51,314 nucleotides of DNA from a virus. The notes below the pieces were generated by a model. That model saw only the letters and a program-made list of their open reading frames with translations, was not told the origin of the DNA and did not search any database. The position numbers and the translations under genes were made by a program. Numbering within the stretch: the stretch's first letter is position 1; the number at the start of each line of letters is the position of its first letter. Positions 37,078 through 44,504 of this stretch are shown here, in pieces. The stretch covers positions 1 through 51,314 of the IMG/VR virus record IMGVR_UViG_3300042451_001715; one strand, written 5' to 3'.

Positions 37078-38937
37078 TCACCATTTCATTGCCAACATTC
37101 CGCTCTTCGTATCCATCGCTTCCAGCAAAGCCACATCCCGAGGCATAAAGTCGCTCCGGACAGACAAGGCATACTCGGTCGCACTCCCGATATTGTAGAG
37201 GCCGATGGCCGCGCTCATCACATCGTCGTCGTGCCCGCTTCCAGCTTCCATGCGCCCGCCCTTGTCCACAAAATCGGCCAACTCCGTTGCCATGTGCGGA
37301 CACCGGATTTCCACGGCTTTGTTTCGCAATAACTCGTGCATGTGCCAAATGATCGTCGCTCTCACTCCCTTGTATTCCGCGCTATCTGTCGTCCTCCACC
37401 CATCCCATGCCCGCTCAGTTCCGCTGTGCGGATCGCGCTCCCGCCTTTGCCAAATCGGAGGGCATGGCCCGCCATCCATCATCCGCAGCGCCGTAATGAA
37501 CGACATGCCCGAGTTGTTCATTTCGGGAATGATCATGCAATTCCCGTAATACCAGGATAGTGCCCGAACCAATCTCGCAAACGGGATCATGGGCATCCGG
37601 TTTGGCGGACGCACCCTTGCCGCCAGCTTAATCGGCCACAACACGCCTCGCTCGTCCAGATACTCGTCACGCCATACCAATGCCGAATGGGCATCTGGGT
37701 TGTCGCCCTTTGTTTGGTCTGCTCCTTCGGCCAAGTCCGCCGAAATCAAATACCGACAGCCCACCTTCGGGGCTTCCCATCTCCACACGGTAGCTGCGTC
37801 CAATGTAGTCGGCCTCCATGTCGCCCGCCCATTCTGGTCGTTGACATCGCCGTGCGTTGGGCCTTCTCGACAAAGCAACTGAATGTGGGTCAAGCCGTCC
37901 TCATCGAATACCTGCCGACCGCTCGCAAGGAAACACGACTTGGGGTCAGCCGGATGCTCCTCGTCAAAAATGCGAACGCTACCACGGCACTTGGTTTTGA
38001 TCGTCAGCCTTCGCCATGCCAGCTGCTCCCATACATCGGCGTCCTCCACCTCCGTCCCGAGGCGCTGCCCAACCGGCCCATCGTTCCCATACAGGTCAAT
38101 CAGCTTTTGCTCGCCTCGATACCAACTCTCAGCATCCAAGCTGTCGCGGATCTCCCGCTTCTGGTCTGCGGTCAAACGAACTACGCTCTCGTCAAACTCA
38201 TACCAGGCGGCGAACACCCGCACAAACAGCCGGTCACGCAATCCGCTCGGTGGTTGGTCGGGGCATACTGCCTCCCATCCCCGCCAATACTCATGCCCAT
38301 CAGGACACTCCGCCCCCGTGGGCCATCGCGCTGCCTCCCATGTTTGTGCGAACGGCTCGCCTGCGCCGAACGGCGTTGACTCCCAAAAGACCGTGTTGAA
38401 GCCAGAATCCGGCACGGCGTTCATCGAGGCATCCATTGCCTCCTCTGGGCTTTCCCAGTGCGCCACCTCTGTGCCGTGGATGAACTGCGGCGTCATACCG
38501 CGCGCCGTGGCTTTCCCTCTTGCCGTAGCTTGCAGGAGCAACGACCCGTGGGGGAATCGCATCCGCTCGCTCGTCGCCTCGGGCTTGCTGCCCCAATGCT
38601 TCCGGAATCCATCGTTGTCCGCAAAGTTCTGCATCATCCGGTAAACGACATCAGCTGTTTCCAGCTTGTCTCCGATAACAACCCCTTGGTGTGCGAAGTT
38701 CTGCATCTGCGCGTAGTGGATCGCGGCCACCATCGTTGAGAATCCCCGCTTACGAGGCTTGAGGCCGATTGCTCGAAGCGGCTGCTGTTCCAAGAGCCGT
38801 TGCACATACAGCGCATTGATACGGCGTTGCAGCACATTCATGCGCGGCGTCACTTGTTTGCCGGAGGTGTCGCGAATCCGCCCGAATGTTTCAAACCATG
38901 CGCCTGGGTTTGAGCGCACCATGTCGTTCATGTCCAT
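37078..38937 (-). CDS. terL: terminase large subunit
   Basis: 619 residues. The ATPase has a Walker A-like loop KPRKRGFST near residue 60 and a Walker B-type strand QFIHGTEVAHWE near residue 155, followed by a C-motif-like TVFWESTPFG. The nuclease has ISADLAEGADQTKGDN near residue 400 (first acidic pair) and GSGHDDDVMSAAIGLYN near the end (last metal-site acids). This is the DNA packaging motor that works with the portal and a small subunit. Length is normal. The ATG at 38937 gives MDMNDMVRSNPG; ATGs at 38931 and 38922 are also possible. A TTGACAGCG box lies 29 nt upstream. Confidence 0.9.
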   Translation of the reverse strand: MDMNDMVRSNPGAWFETFGRIRDTSGKQVTPRMNVLQRRINALYVQRLLEQQPLRAIGLKPRKRGFSTMVAAIHYAQMQNFAHQGVVIGDKLETADVVYRMMQNFADNDGFRKHWGSKPEATSERMRFPHGSLLLQATARGKATARGMTPQFIHGTEVAHWESPEEAMDASMNAVPDSGFNTVFWESTPFGAGEPFAQTWEAARWPTGAECPDGHEYWRGWEAVCPDQPPSGLRDRLFVRVFAAWYEFDESVVRLTADQKREIRDSLDAESWYRGEQKLIDLYGNDGPVGQRLGTEVEDADVWEQLAWRRLTIKTKCRGSVRIFDEEHPADPKSCFLASGRQVFDEDGLTHIQLLCREGPTHGDVNDQNGRATWRPTTLDAATVWRWEAPKVGCRYLISADLAEGADQTKGDNPDAHSALVWRDEYLDERGVLWPIKLAARVRPPNRMPMIPFARLVRALSWYYGNCMIIPEMNNSGMSFITALRMMDGGPCPPIWQRRERDPHSGTERAWDGWRTTDSAEYKGVRATIIWHMHELLRNKAVEIRCPHMATELADFVDKGGRMEAGSGHDDDVMSAAIGLYNIGSATEYALSVRSDFMPRDVALLEAMDTKSGMLAMKW

Positions 38938-38943
38938 GATTCA

Positions 38944-38972
38944 TGGTTGCCGTGGCAGGCTTTCGCTGTCAA
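38944..38972 (-). promoter_or_regulatory. promoter candidate for the terminase
   Basis: TTGACA at 38967-38972 in the TTGACAGCGAAA context, 29 nt before the start codon. The hexamer at the 17 nt spacing (CAACCA) is not -10-like, so this call depends on the shared -35 box only. Confidence 0.25.
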
Positions 38973-39550
38973 ATTGTTTCAGGCTTCATCATGGCATGGG
39001 CCGTTCCGGTGCTGCATCCCAGAATTGCCGCAAGCTCCTTGACTGTCCCTCGGTGGGCTTGGGCCATTGCAATCTCGGCTGCCGTCCATGCCCTGCGCTT
39101 CCGCCCCAAGGCGCTTCCTCGTGCCACAGCCGCCTTGAGTCCGGCTTTTGTGCGTTCTCGGATCATCTCCCGCTCGAACTCCGCCACGGCCATGAGCACA
39201 TGCATCTGCAACCGGCCAGCCGGATTGCTCTCGGTCGTGTCGATGCCCTGTGTGGTGACAACGAGGGCGGTCTTGTGAGTGTCCATCTCGGCAATGATTT
39301 GTGCCAAGTGAGGCAGGCTGCGCCCAAGGCGGTCGAGCTTTGCCACAAGAACCGCGTCGAACTGGTGTTTGCGCACGCCCTTCATCAACGCATCCAGGCC
39401 AATACGGGCGGTCTTGGCTCCGCTGATGACATCGCTGAACTCGGTGATGCTATCCCAGCCGCGACGGCGGCAGTAGTCGAGCAATTCCAGCCTTTGAGGC
39501 TCGGTGGTTTGGTCGTCGGTGCTAACGCGGTAGTAGGTCGCAATTCTCAT
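38969..39550 (-). CDS. serine recombinase (resolvase/invertase family)
   Basis: 193 residues, normal for small serine recombinases. Catalytic Ser10 lies in TYYRVSTDDQ; the arginine motif is AKLDRLGRSLPHL near residue 70; the E-helix is AEFEREMIRERTKAGL; the C-terminal HTH is VKELAAILGCSTGTAHAMM. This size favours resolution or inversion rather than large-serine integration. It overlaps the 47-residue upstream gene by ATGA and is driven with it from the promoter at 39696-39724. It may resolve genome multimers or invert a segment; the target site was not found. Confidence 0.85.
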   Translation of the reverse strand: MRIATYYRVSTDDQTTEPQRLELLDYCRRRGWDSITEFSDVISGAKTARIGLDALMKGVRKHQFDAVLVAKLDRLGRSLPHLAQIIAEMDTHKTALVVTTQGIDTTESNPAGRLQMHVLMAVAEFEREMIRERTKAGLKAAVARGSALGRKRRAWTAAEIAMAQAHRGTVKELAAILGCSTGTAHAMMKPETI

Positions 39551-39690
39551 AGGGCCTCCTGCGTGGCGATTTTTCGCGTTTGATGAGCCGTTCCGGTATC
39601 CATGCCTTGCCAGCCAATAAAAACTCGCTGGCGAGTCACCTGATTGCGGCGCTGGCCTGTTTTGTGGTCGGGGTTGGTTTTATTTTTCAT
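39547..39690 (-). CDS. 47-residue basic protein coupled to the recombinase
   Basis: ATG at 39690, TGA overlapping the recombinase ATG. Sequence begins MKNKTNPDHKTGQRRNQVTR; strongly basic, no recognised family. It starts 5 nt after a conserved TACAGC element, which supports it as the first gene of the unit. It could be a leader peptide that couples translation to the recombinase. Confidence 0.55.
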   Translation of the reverse strand: MKNKTNPDHKTGQRRNQVTRQRVFIGWQGMDTGTAHQTRKIATQEAL

Positions 39691-39695
39691 GGTTG

Positions 39696-39724
39696 GCTGT
39701 ATGAACGAGCAAACCGGCAGTCAA
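39696..39724 (-). promoter_or_regulatory. early-type promoter element 1
   Basis: TTGACT (39719-39724), exactly 17 nt, then TACAGC (39696-39701), with the -10 preceded by GTTCA. The start codon at 39690 begins 5 nt later, so the leader is near zero. Elements 2 and 3 share the same layout. Confidence 0.6.
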
Positions 39725-39756
39725 CCGGTTTTCAAAAATCGTTCGATTCTTGAACG

Positions 39757-40311
39757 CTACTTTTCCGGCTCCGGCTCTCCAGTGATTTCGGCCTCGAAAA
39801 TAGAGGGGGATTTTTGAACGCTCATCCTGCCCAGCATTCGCATCGCCTCGGGCGAGGCTTTGATTCGCTCGATGACGCTCTCACCGCTCTCGAAATTCGC
39901 CTGCACAGAAATCTCGCGCTTCACCGGCAGTCCCTCGTGGTAGGCTCGCCGCAGCGTTGTGGCCGCGAGCCTGGTCTTGTGGTCTGGTCGCTCAACATGC
40001 TTTTTCAGGTGGGGATCGTAAGCGATGATTGTTGCGTTTGCGGCCTCACGGATCACGCGGGCATCGTCCTCGACATCCTGTTCGGTGAGTTGGTCGGCCA
40101 GCGCGGCGCTTCGTCGCATGATGTGGCGAACTGCCGGTTCCATGCGCCAGAGGTTTTTCATTTTTTCGACCCCCTCCTGAATTTCGGGGCCATCCGCGCG
40201 CATGACGGAGGCCGGAGGCTCATTTTTTGGTTTCCCCGAGATTAAATCCGGTTGGGGATTATTTTCTGGGATTTTATTTTCGAGGGATTTTTTTAATTTA
40301 TCGAGAGGCAT
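39757..40311 (-). CDS. candidate small terminase subunit or DNA-binding protein
   Basis: 184 residues: a polar N-terminus, a helical middle (RHIMRRSAALADQLTEQD, then ARVIREAANATIIAYDP, RLAATTLRRAYHEGLP) and a short beta-type stretch (KREISVQANFESGESV) and acidic tail. The helical core, the basic REISVQAN piece, the location next to a repeat cluster (40343-40475) and about 0.8 kb upstream of terL fit a small terminase, but no clear helix-turn-helix is seen. Other roles are possible. Confidence 0.45.
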   Translation of the reverse strand: MPLDKLKKSLENKIPENNPQPDLISGKPKNEPPASVMRADGPEIQEGVEKMKNLWRMEPAVRHIMRRSAALADQLTEQDVEDDARVIREAANATIIAYDPHLKKHVERPDHKTRLAATTLRRAYHEGLPVKREISVQANFESGESVIERIKASPEAMRMLGRMSVQKSPSIFEAEITGEPEPEK

Positions 40312-40342
40312 ATTTTTTAAATTGGTTTAGTCCATTTCGGAA

Positions 40343-40475
40343 GTGGAGTGGAGTTCGTCAAAATTCACGGTCACTGACCACTCCACTCCGGCTTTACTTT
40401 AGTAGCCGGTGGAGTGGAGTGAATTTGGACTACTCCACAGCCGCTGGACTCCATTGGTATTTTTACCGGTGGAGT
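40343..40475. repeat. cluster of direct and inverted GTGGAGTGGAGT repeats
   Basis: Units: GTGGAGTGGAGT (40343-40354), ACTCCACTCC (40380-40389), GCCGGTGGAGTGGAGT (40405-40420), ACTCCAC (40432-40438), ACTCCA (40448-40453), ACCGGTGGAGT (40465-40475). The two central units face each other across 12 bp as an imperfect palindrome. Between a candidate small terminase gene and the small early genes, this could be an origin, a packaging site or an operator. Confidence 0.6.
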
Positions 40476-40563
40476 GATTGGCTGAATAAATACCGGAATA
40501 ATTATTTTCCATTTTTTTATGCGCACAAATACAATTACCGGAATTATTGTTTTGGTCAGTCAT
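40399..40563 (-). CDS. 54-residue possible protein, low confidence
   Basis: ATG at 40563, just after the stop of the gene at 40565 (TAAAATG), so coupling is possible. It begins MTDQNNNSGNCICAHKKMEN and is Asn/Ser-rich with no recognised motif. Its 3' part overlaps the repeat cluster, which argues that it may not be a real gene. Confidence 0.3.
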   Translation of the reverse strand: MTDQNNNSGNCICAHKKMENNYSGIYSANHSTGKNTNGVQRLWSSPNSLHSTGY

Positions 40564-40564
40564 T

Positions 40565-40825
40565 TTAATATTCGATCCAATTTGACCGGGCATCCACGCA
40601 ATGCTCAATGAGGCTTTCGGCAAGTTCTTTTTTGTCCGAAGAAAGATTTATATCTGTGGAAAAAACGCAAACATCGGTTTCTGCGAATCCTGTCAATTCT
40701 CGAAATTCGGAATGGATTTGGTCAATGGTCGCTATGGCTTTCGCCATTTCCTCAGCCATGCTGGTGATGGTCTTGATTTCTTTTTTTGAAACCAAGTCCA
40801 TGTTAAGTTTTGTTTTTGTATTCAT
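40565..40825 (-). CDS. small early-region protein, unknown
   Basis: 86 residues, mostly helical (MAEEMAKAIATIDQIHSEF) with a short beta-type core (ETDVCVFSTDINLS). Not recognised. It is 4 bp downstream of the paralog gene at 40830, in the minus-strand early operon. Confidence 0.55.
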   Translation of the reverse strand: MNTKTKLNMDLVSKKEIKTITSMAEEMAKAIATIDQIHSEFRELTGFAETDVCVFSTDINLSSDKKELAESLIEHCVDARSNWIEY

Positions 40826-40829
40826 AAAT

Positions 40830-41027
40830 TTATCTCGTCAAAAAATCGTGTGCTTGCTGCAAGATGAGGCGTGTGTGTTTGGCTTCCTCGATACGGGGCC
40901 ATGTTGGAGCCTGAAGGCGCTGCAGGTTTATTTCGAGAATGGCTCTGGCGATAACAAATAGGTCGCCGAGAACTTCGGTTGCTGCCTGGTCTCTGGTATT
41001 TTTGTCGGTTGTGTTAGTGTCGTTCAT
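40830..41027 (-). CDS. small helical protein, paralog of the next gene
   Basis: 65 residues. The C-terminal half (APTWPRIEEAKHTRLILQQAHDFL) aligns with the C-terminal part of the protein at 41061-41375 (FPTWKAIEEIKYMNLCLHQARLYL). The 5' flanking DNA is also duplicated. Function unknown. Confidence 0.65.
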   Translation of the reverse strand: MNDTNTTDKNTRDQAATEVLGDLFVIARAILEINLQRLQAPTWPRIEEAKHTRLILQQAHDFLTR

Positions 41028-41060
41028 TGTTTTTTAGGGTCTGTTTGGTTTTCACGGGGA

Positions 41061-41375
41061 TTAATTTTCAGGAGATTGCTTCCGAATATACGGACGCTTC
41101 TTTTTGACAATTTCACCCAAGTAGAGCCGGGCTTGGTGAAGGCATAGGTTCATGTATTTGATTTCCTCAATGGCCTTCCAAGTCGGGAATATGAAGTTCA
41201 TGGCCGTAAGTTTTTGCAAATGGGTGGTGATGTCTTGAACCTCTTGGATAAGTTTAAGAGCCTGCATTTGGCGCTCTTGGCGATCGTCCTCGTTGTATTT
41301 GCCGAAAATGTCTTCTGGCAGGGGTTCCGGCTCATTGTCGTTGTTGTCTGATAAGTAGCGGTTGTTGATGTTCAT
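41061..41375 (-). CDS. small helical protein, paralog of the gene at 40830
   Basis: 104 residues: acidic N-terminus (DNNDNEPEPLPEDI), then helices ending in PTWKAIEEIKYMNLCLHQAR, and a basic tail (KKKRPYIRKQ). The matching helix in the 40830-41027 product indicates tandem duplication. It overlaps the poly-Thr gene by ATGA. Function unknown. Confidence 0.65.
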   Translation of the reverse strand: MNINNRYLSDNNDNEPEPLPEDIFGKYNEDDRQERQMQALKLIQEVQDITTHLQKLTAMNFIFPTWKAIEEIKYMNLCLHQARLYLGEIVKKKRPYIRKQSPEN

Positions 41376-41500
41376 TGGTTTTTAGGGGTCTGTTTGGTTT
41401 TGTTCAGGTCAATAAGAACAGGTCGTTTCCCAATAATTATTTTCCAAGCAAGACGCGGTGGGTTTGTAGTTGTAGTTGTGGTTGTGGTTGTGGGGTTCAT
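41372..41500 (-). CDS. 42-residue poly-threonine leader-like protein
   Basis: ATG at 41500, TGA overlapping the next ATG (41372-41375). It starts MNPTTTTTTTTTNPPRLAW (nine Thr in a row), then a hydrophobic-basic end (IIIGKRPVLIDLN). A flanking 24 nt block (TTTTTAGGGGTCTGTTTGG) is nearly repeated upstream of 40830-41027. It may be a leader that couples translation. Confidence 0.4.
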   Translation of the reverse strand: MNPTTTTTTTTTNPPRLAWKIIIGKRPVLIDLNKTKQTPKNQ

Positions 41501-41521
41501 TGGTTTTTGGTTACGCTAAAT

Positions 41522-41890
41522 TTAGATGGGCGACCGTAATTGCGCCGCGTGTTTGCGGAGGCGCTTGGCTTGTTTCTCCATGTCCGCCGCGATTGCATCG
41601 CACCAGTCGGATTCTACCGTGCTGCAGCACGTTCCGTCTCGGTCGCTGATGTATTCCGTCACTAAGTCAGACAGTTTGCTCGAACACCATTCCTCTCCGG
41701 CGCAGCCATCCACGACTCGCAGTTCACACTGGGCGTATCCGTCGATCTCGGCATACACATCTCCTTTGAGTTGCGCTATCACTTCGTCCCATACTTCTCC
41801 AAAGGCCGAGTGCAACGAGTTTTTGATTGAGGTCTTGAACAATTCGCTGCGAACAATGTCCGCTTGCTTTGCTTCCGGTGTTTTTTTCAT
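41522..41890 (-). CDS. cysteine-containing early protein, unknown
   Basis: 122 residues with a Cys-rich centre (QCELRVVDGCAGEEWC and GTCCSTVESDWC) and a basic helical end (EKQAKRLRKHAAQL). The Cys pattern does not match a known zinc fold. It lies in the same minus-strand early cluster, 26 bp after the gene at 41917. Confidence 0.5.
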   Translation of the reverse strand: MKKTPEAKQADIVRSELFKTSIKNSLHSAFGEVWDEVIAQLKGDVYAEIDGYAQCELRVVDGCAGEEWCSSKLSDLVTEYISDRDGTCCSTVESDWCDAIAADMEKQAKRLRKHAAQLRSPI

Positions 41891-41916
41891 AGTTTAGCTG
41901 TTGGTTTTGGTGTGAG

Positions 41917-42225
41917 TTAAAATGGTTGATCGCAATCCGGTTCTGGTTCTGGCTTGTCGTAATTAGGGTTGTCGTATTTTCCTAATTGCGCATGGTAAAG
42001 AGGGCAGTCTTCAAAAATGGCAGGCATTACATCGTATTCCATTGGCAAATAAGACCAAACTACTGTGAGGCCAGCGTCCGATCTGTTGACGCCTCTTATT
42101 AAATCAAGGTGTTCCAAAGGCAATGCATTGAGATACCTTCCGATTTGATTGTCTTTCATTTCTTCTCGCTTTTCCCAAGCGGGGCATTCCTCGCCAAAAT
42201 CGTGGCCTGGGTGATCGATCCTCAC
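41917..42225 (-). CDS. early-region protein, unknown
   Basis: 102 residues, acidic and Pro/Asp-rich at the C-terminus (DKPEPEPDCDQPF). Not recognised. The start overlaps the methyltransferase stop by ATGA, so it is translated after it. The role may be related to the methyltransferase by position, but nothing in the sequence says so. Confidence 0.55.
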   Translation of the reverse strand: MRIDHPGHDFGEECPAWEKREEMKDNQIGRYLNALPLEHLDLIRGVNRSDAGLTVVWSYLPMEYDVMPAIFEDCPLYHAQLGKYDNPNYDKPEPEPDCDQPF

Positions 42226-42995
42226 GCGGCTTCCTCCATGTCATCCTCGGCCTCGATCAGCCGTTCTTCGCTGACGAACCAATCGTGAGCTTGAAAGAAG
42301 GCAAGAGCAAACCCGTCCGGCGTGGCGCTGCGGGCGGCTTTAGTCTTCTCGCTCTTACCGCCGAGGCGTTGTGTCCAGCTGCCCTGCTTGGTGGCCCGTA
42401 TAGGCTCAATGCGGCGCTTGGCGGCGGCAAGGCCATCGCGGTTGAAGTCGCCAAAGAGCCATGTCTTCTTGGTGTAGAGGTTGAGGCGCTTGATGTCCTC
42501 AATGTCTTGTTGAGTCATTTCCTCGATGGTCATGGCGCGAAGCCTGGCTATTGTTTCTTCATCCTCTGGTGTAGCCATGTGGCCAGCATAATCAGCCGGA
42601 TCGAAAGCGAATGGCTTGCCAAGAGTTGGAATGAGCTTATGAATACGGCCCACGGGGTTTTCAAGCACCCACCAATCGGGCTTGAAGAATTCGACCGTCC
42701 GGAGGGTCTGGTAAACTAATTCCATGCTGGCGGCGGTGCGGCCATCAGCGTCTTTTTCCTTCCACTTCCAGGCTCCGCTGTTGGTAAAGTCTGTGCAAGG
42801 TGGAGCGGCAATAATCGCGTCCACCCATTCGATACCAAGTTCTTCTACGAGGTATTGCACACTGAACCGGTTGACATCGCCAAGTTCCCCCTCGTTCTTG
42901 ATGTCGAGGGCGATAACTTCATGCCCAGCTTCGGCAAATGGTCTGGCCCAATTCCCTGTGTGGTCGAAAAGACTTAATATAACTTTAGGCTCCAT
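42222..42995 (-). CDS. DNA cytosine methyltransferase-like protein
   Basis: 257 residues. ATG at 42995 was chosen because AAGGAGA lies 5 nt before it; the frame is open further upstream but would run into the preceding gene. SAM-site SLFDHTGNWARPFAEAG, catalytic Cys67 in AAPPCTDF, and LENPVGRI in the place of the usual ENV motif. The YTKKTWLFGDFN ending is also typical of phage Dcm-like proteins. It probably methylates C5 of cytosine in phage DNA against restriction. No target domain is seen, so the specificity cannot be read. Confidence 0.75.
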   Translation of the reverse strand: MEPKVILSLFDHTGNWARPFAEAGHEVIALDIKNEGELGDVNRFSVQYLVEELGIEWVDAIIAAPPCTDFTNSGAWKWKEKDADGRTAASMELVYQTLRTVEFFKPDWWVLENPVGRIHKLIPTLGKPFAFDPADYAGHMATPEDEETIARLRAMTIEEMTQQDIEDIKRLNLYTKKTWLFGDFNRDGLAAAKRRIEPIRATKQGSWTQRLGGKSEKTKAARSATPDGFALAFFQAHDWFVSEERLIEAEDDMEEAA

Positions 42996-43413
42996 AAATC
43001 TCCTTAATTTGTGCTTCCAATTTCGCATAACGCTTTGGAGCAAGTTTTGCTGCTTCAAGGTATCCGAGTCTTGTTCCATAAAGCGTTCTGCTCAGGCTGT
43101 AGACCCAATCGTGCCCGTGGGCGGTTTTCTGGAAATAATATTCCCGCTGGGCAATTAGGCCTTTTTTAGCGGCCTTGCGTTCGGCAACTTTTCGAGCCGC
43201 CTGTTCGTATTCGTGAAGCTCAATGCCAAATTTGGCGCGACCAACGCGAAGTTGATTGGCTTCTGGATTTTCTGGATAAACATCCAGATTGATTTTATCG
43301 CCGCTGGGATGAGTCCACCATTCTTCGTCGTATCCAGGCCCGTAAGTGTAAGTGCTGCTGTGAGCGTATTTGAGCGCTTTCAATTCAGCACGGAGTTCTG
43401 CGAGTGTTTTCAT
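42985..43413 (-). CDS. early-region protein, unknown
   Basis: 142 residues, basic and helical at both ends (MKTLAELRAELKALKYAH, AKLAPKRYAKLEAQIKE) with an aromatic centre (GYDEEWWTHPSG). Its 3' end overlaps the methyltransferase start by 11 bp and its start overlaps the previous stop by ATGA. No motif recognised. Confidence 0.55.
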   Translation of the reverse strand: MKTLAELRAELKALKYAHSSTYTYGPGYDEEWWTHPSGDKINLDVYPENPEANQLRVGRAKFGIELHEYEQAARKVAERKAAKKGLIAQREYYFQKTAHGHDWVYSLSRTLYGTRLGYLEAAKLAPKRYAKLEAQIKEIYGA

Positions 43414-43844
43414 AGCGCGGCCTCCAGCATCCGTGTTTCAATGATTTGGTTGGGGATAATCGGCAGGCCGATGTTGATTGGCGCGATTCTCACGCGACCT
43501 CCGTCTTCGTCTTCAAGCGCCTGCCAGATGAATTTATCATCGCCTGCATCTTGAAACTCAGGTTTGATAAACACTTGGTCGCCTGCGGTGATTGGCGCTT
43601 GGATTTTTTTTAACTCGTATTTCGGGAAAATCCCGCCGCCTTGGGGAATGATCTCCATGGGGGTGAAATTCACTCCGAGGAGATTTCCGTATTTCTCGGC
43701 CATCTCAAAAGGCGGGTAACCTTCATTGAAGGTTGTTGCCAAGTGAATGGTGTCGGCCAGCGCCGGAGCGATGTTGCCGATTTGCTGGTTGTTCCCGAGG
43801 AATTTCCCATCTTCTGTCTTGAGGATGTATTTTGTCGTTTTCAC
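43410..43844 (-). CDS. early-region protein, unknown (GTG start)
   Basis: 144 residues, beta-rich (MKTTKYILKTEDGKFLGN, ITAGDQVFIKPEFQD). No motif. The GTG at 43844 is chosen because it lies 5 nt after the conserved TACAGC element, the same layout as the other two such starts; a TTG at 43868 is in frame but would lie inside the promoter. It heads the methyltransferase operon. Confidence 0.6.
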   Translation of the reverse strand: MKTTKYILKTEDGKFLGNNQQIGNIAPALADTIHLATTFNEGYPPFEMAEKYGNLLGVNFTPMEIIPQGGGIFPKYELKKIQAPITAGDQVFIKPEFQDAGDDKFIWQALEDEDGGRVRIAPINIGLPIIPNQIIETRMLEAAL

Positions 43845-43849
43845 AATTA

Positions 43850-43878
43850 GCTGTATGAACGAGGTCAATGCCGGTCAA
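43850..43878 (-). promoter_or_regulatory. early-type promoter element 2
   Basis: TTGACC (43873-43878), 17 nt, TACAGC (43850-43855). The same CTCGTTCATACAGC ending as element 1. It drives the unit of the genes 43410, 42985, 42222 and 41917. Confidence 0.6.
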
Positions 43879-43900
43879 CGGGTTTATTGCATAATTATGA

Positions 43901-43988
43901 TGTCCCCTCTTTTTTGCAGAAATAAGGCCACCATAAGCAAAATGAAGGGGACACGAGCAAAGTGGTGTCCCCCTTTTTTTGCAGAAAT
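43901..43988. repeat. REP-like hairpin with two 23 bp direct copies
   Basis: TGTCCCC-T/C-run-TTTTTGCAGAAAT occurs at 43901-43923 and 43966-43988 (21 of 23 identical). Between them GGGGACAC (43947-43954) pairs with GTGTCCCC (43965-43972) over a 10 nt loop, followed by a T run on the plus strand. It looks like bacterial REP/intergenic repeats, in an otherwise gene-free gap. Confidence 0.6.
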
Positions 43989-44000
43989 CTTCCAATGCGT

Positions 44001-44333
44001 TTATTCGTCCTCGATGATTTTTGTTTCGGCCTTGGCAATGGCTGCTTTGGCGGCACGCAGTGTATCGGCTTCCATGTGGCGATTTAATTCCGCGAGCCGA
44101 ACGGTTTCCTTTAACATCCCCAGTAATTCCGGAGCCGCAGCCATGAGCCTGGCATTGGCAAGCGGTTCTTCCATGTGTGGCGCAAATGCCGCCACATTGA
44201 TTGTCGCCAATGTTAGCGGCCCCTGCGGGTGGTTGGTGGTGTTAGCGTCGATGATGCGTAGCTTGTTCCGCGCACTGTCAAAGGCATCGCGCTCATACTG
44301 GATGCCCCATTCGCCTTGTGTGTGTGTTTTCAT
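44001..44333 (-). CDS. phage early hypothetical protein
   Basis: 110 residues. The piece ANARLMAAAPELLGMLKE is a common phage hypothetical pattern (NARLIAAAP-ELL), usually in small early proteins of unknown role. The N-terminus is KTHTQGEWGIQY. It lies 3 bp after the gene at 44337. Function unknown. Confidence 0.6.
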   Translation of the reverse strand: MKTHTQGEWGIQYERDAFDSARNKLRIIDANTTNHPQGPLTLATINVAAFAPHMEEPLANARLMAAAPELLGMLKETVRLAELNRHMEADTLRAAKAAIAKAETKIIEDE

Positions 44334-44336
44334 ATT

Positions 44337-44504
44337 TTATTCCTCCGTAATGCTTTGGTAGTCGTCGCCGATCCACTGCATTGCTTCGGCAAGGGCCCCT
44401 TCTTTGGTGTTGTTCCGCGTGGTGATATACACTATTCCTTTATTGCCATAGACTTCAGCCTTGATGCCTTTAGCTTCTTTCCGGTATCGAATAATGTAGT
44501 CCAT
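44337..44504 (-). CDS. 55-residue small protein with HicB-like strand pattern
   Basis: ATG at 44504 (TAATG overlap with the previous stop), TAA at 44337. MDYIIRYRKEAKGIKAEVYG, then ITTRNNTKEGALAEAMQWI. Two strands and a helix are similar to the start of HicB-type antitoxins or a dsRBD-like fold, but the match is weak. Function unknown. Confidence 0.55.
   Translation of the reverse strand: MDYIIRYRKEAKGIKAEVYGNKGIVYITTRNNTKEGALAEAMQWIGDDYQSITEE

Noticed and set aside
43868-43870. TTG start for the gene at 43410
   Set aside because: It would put the N-terminus inside the promoter element; the GTG at 43844 fits the layout of the two other promoters.
43723-43995. 90-residue minus-strand frame through the REP-like repeat
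   Set aside because: It reads the REP-like repeats and then overlaps a better gene in another frame; no promoter or ribosome site.
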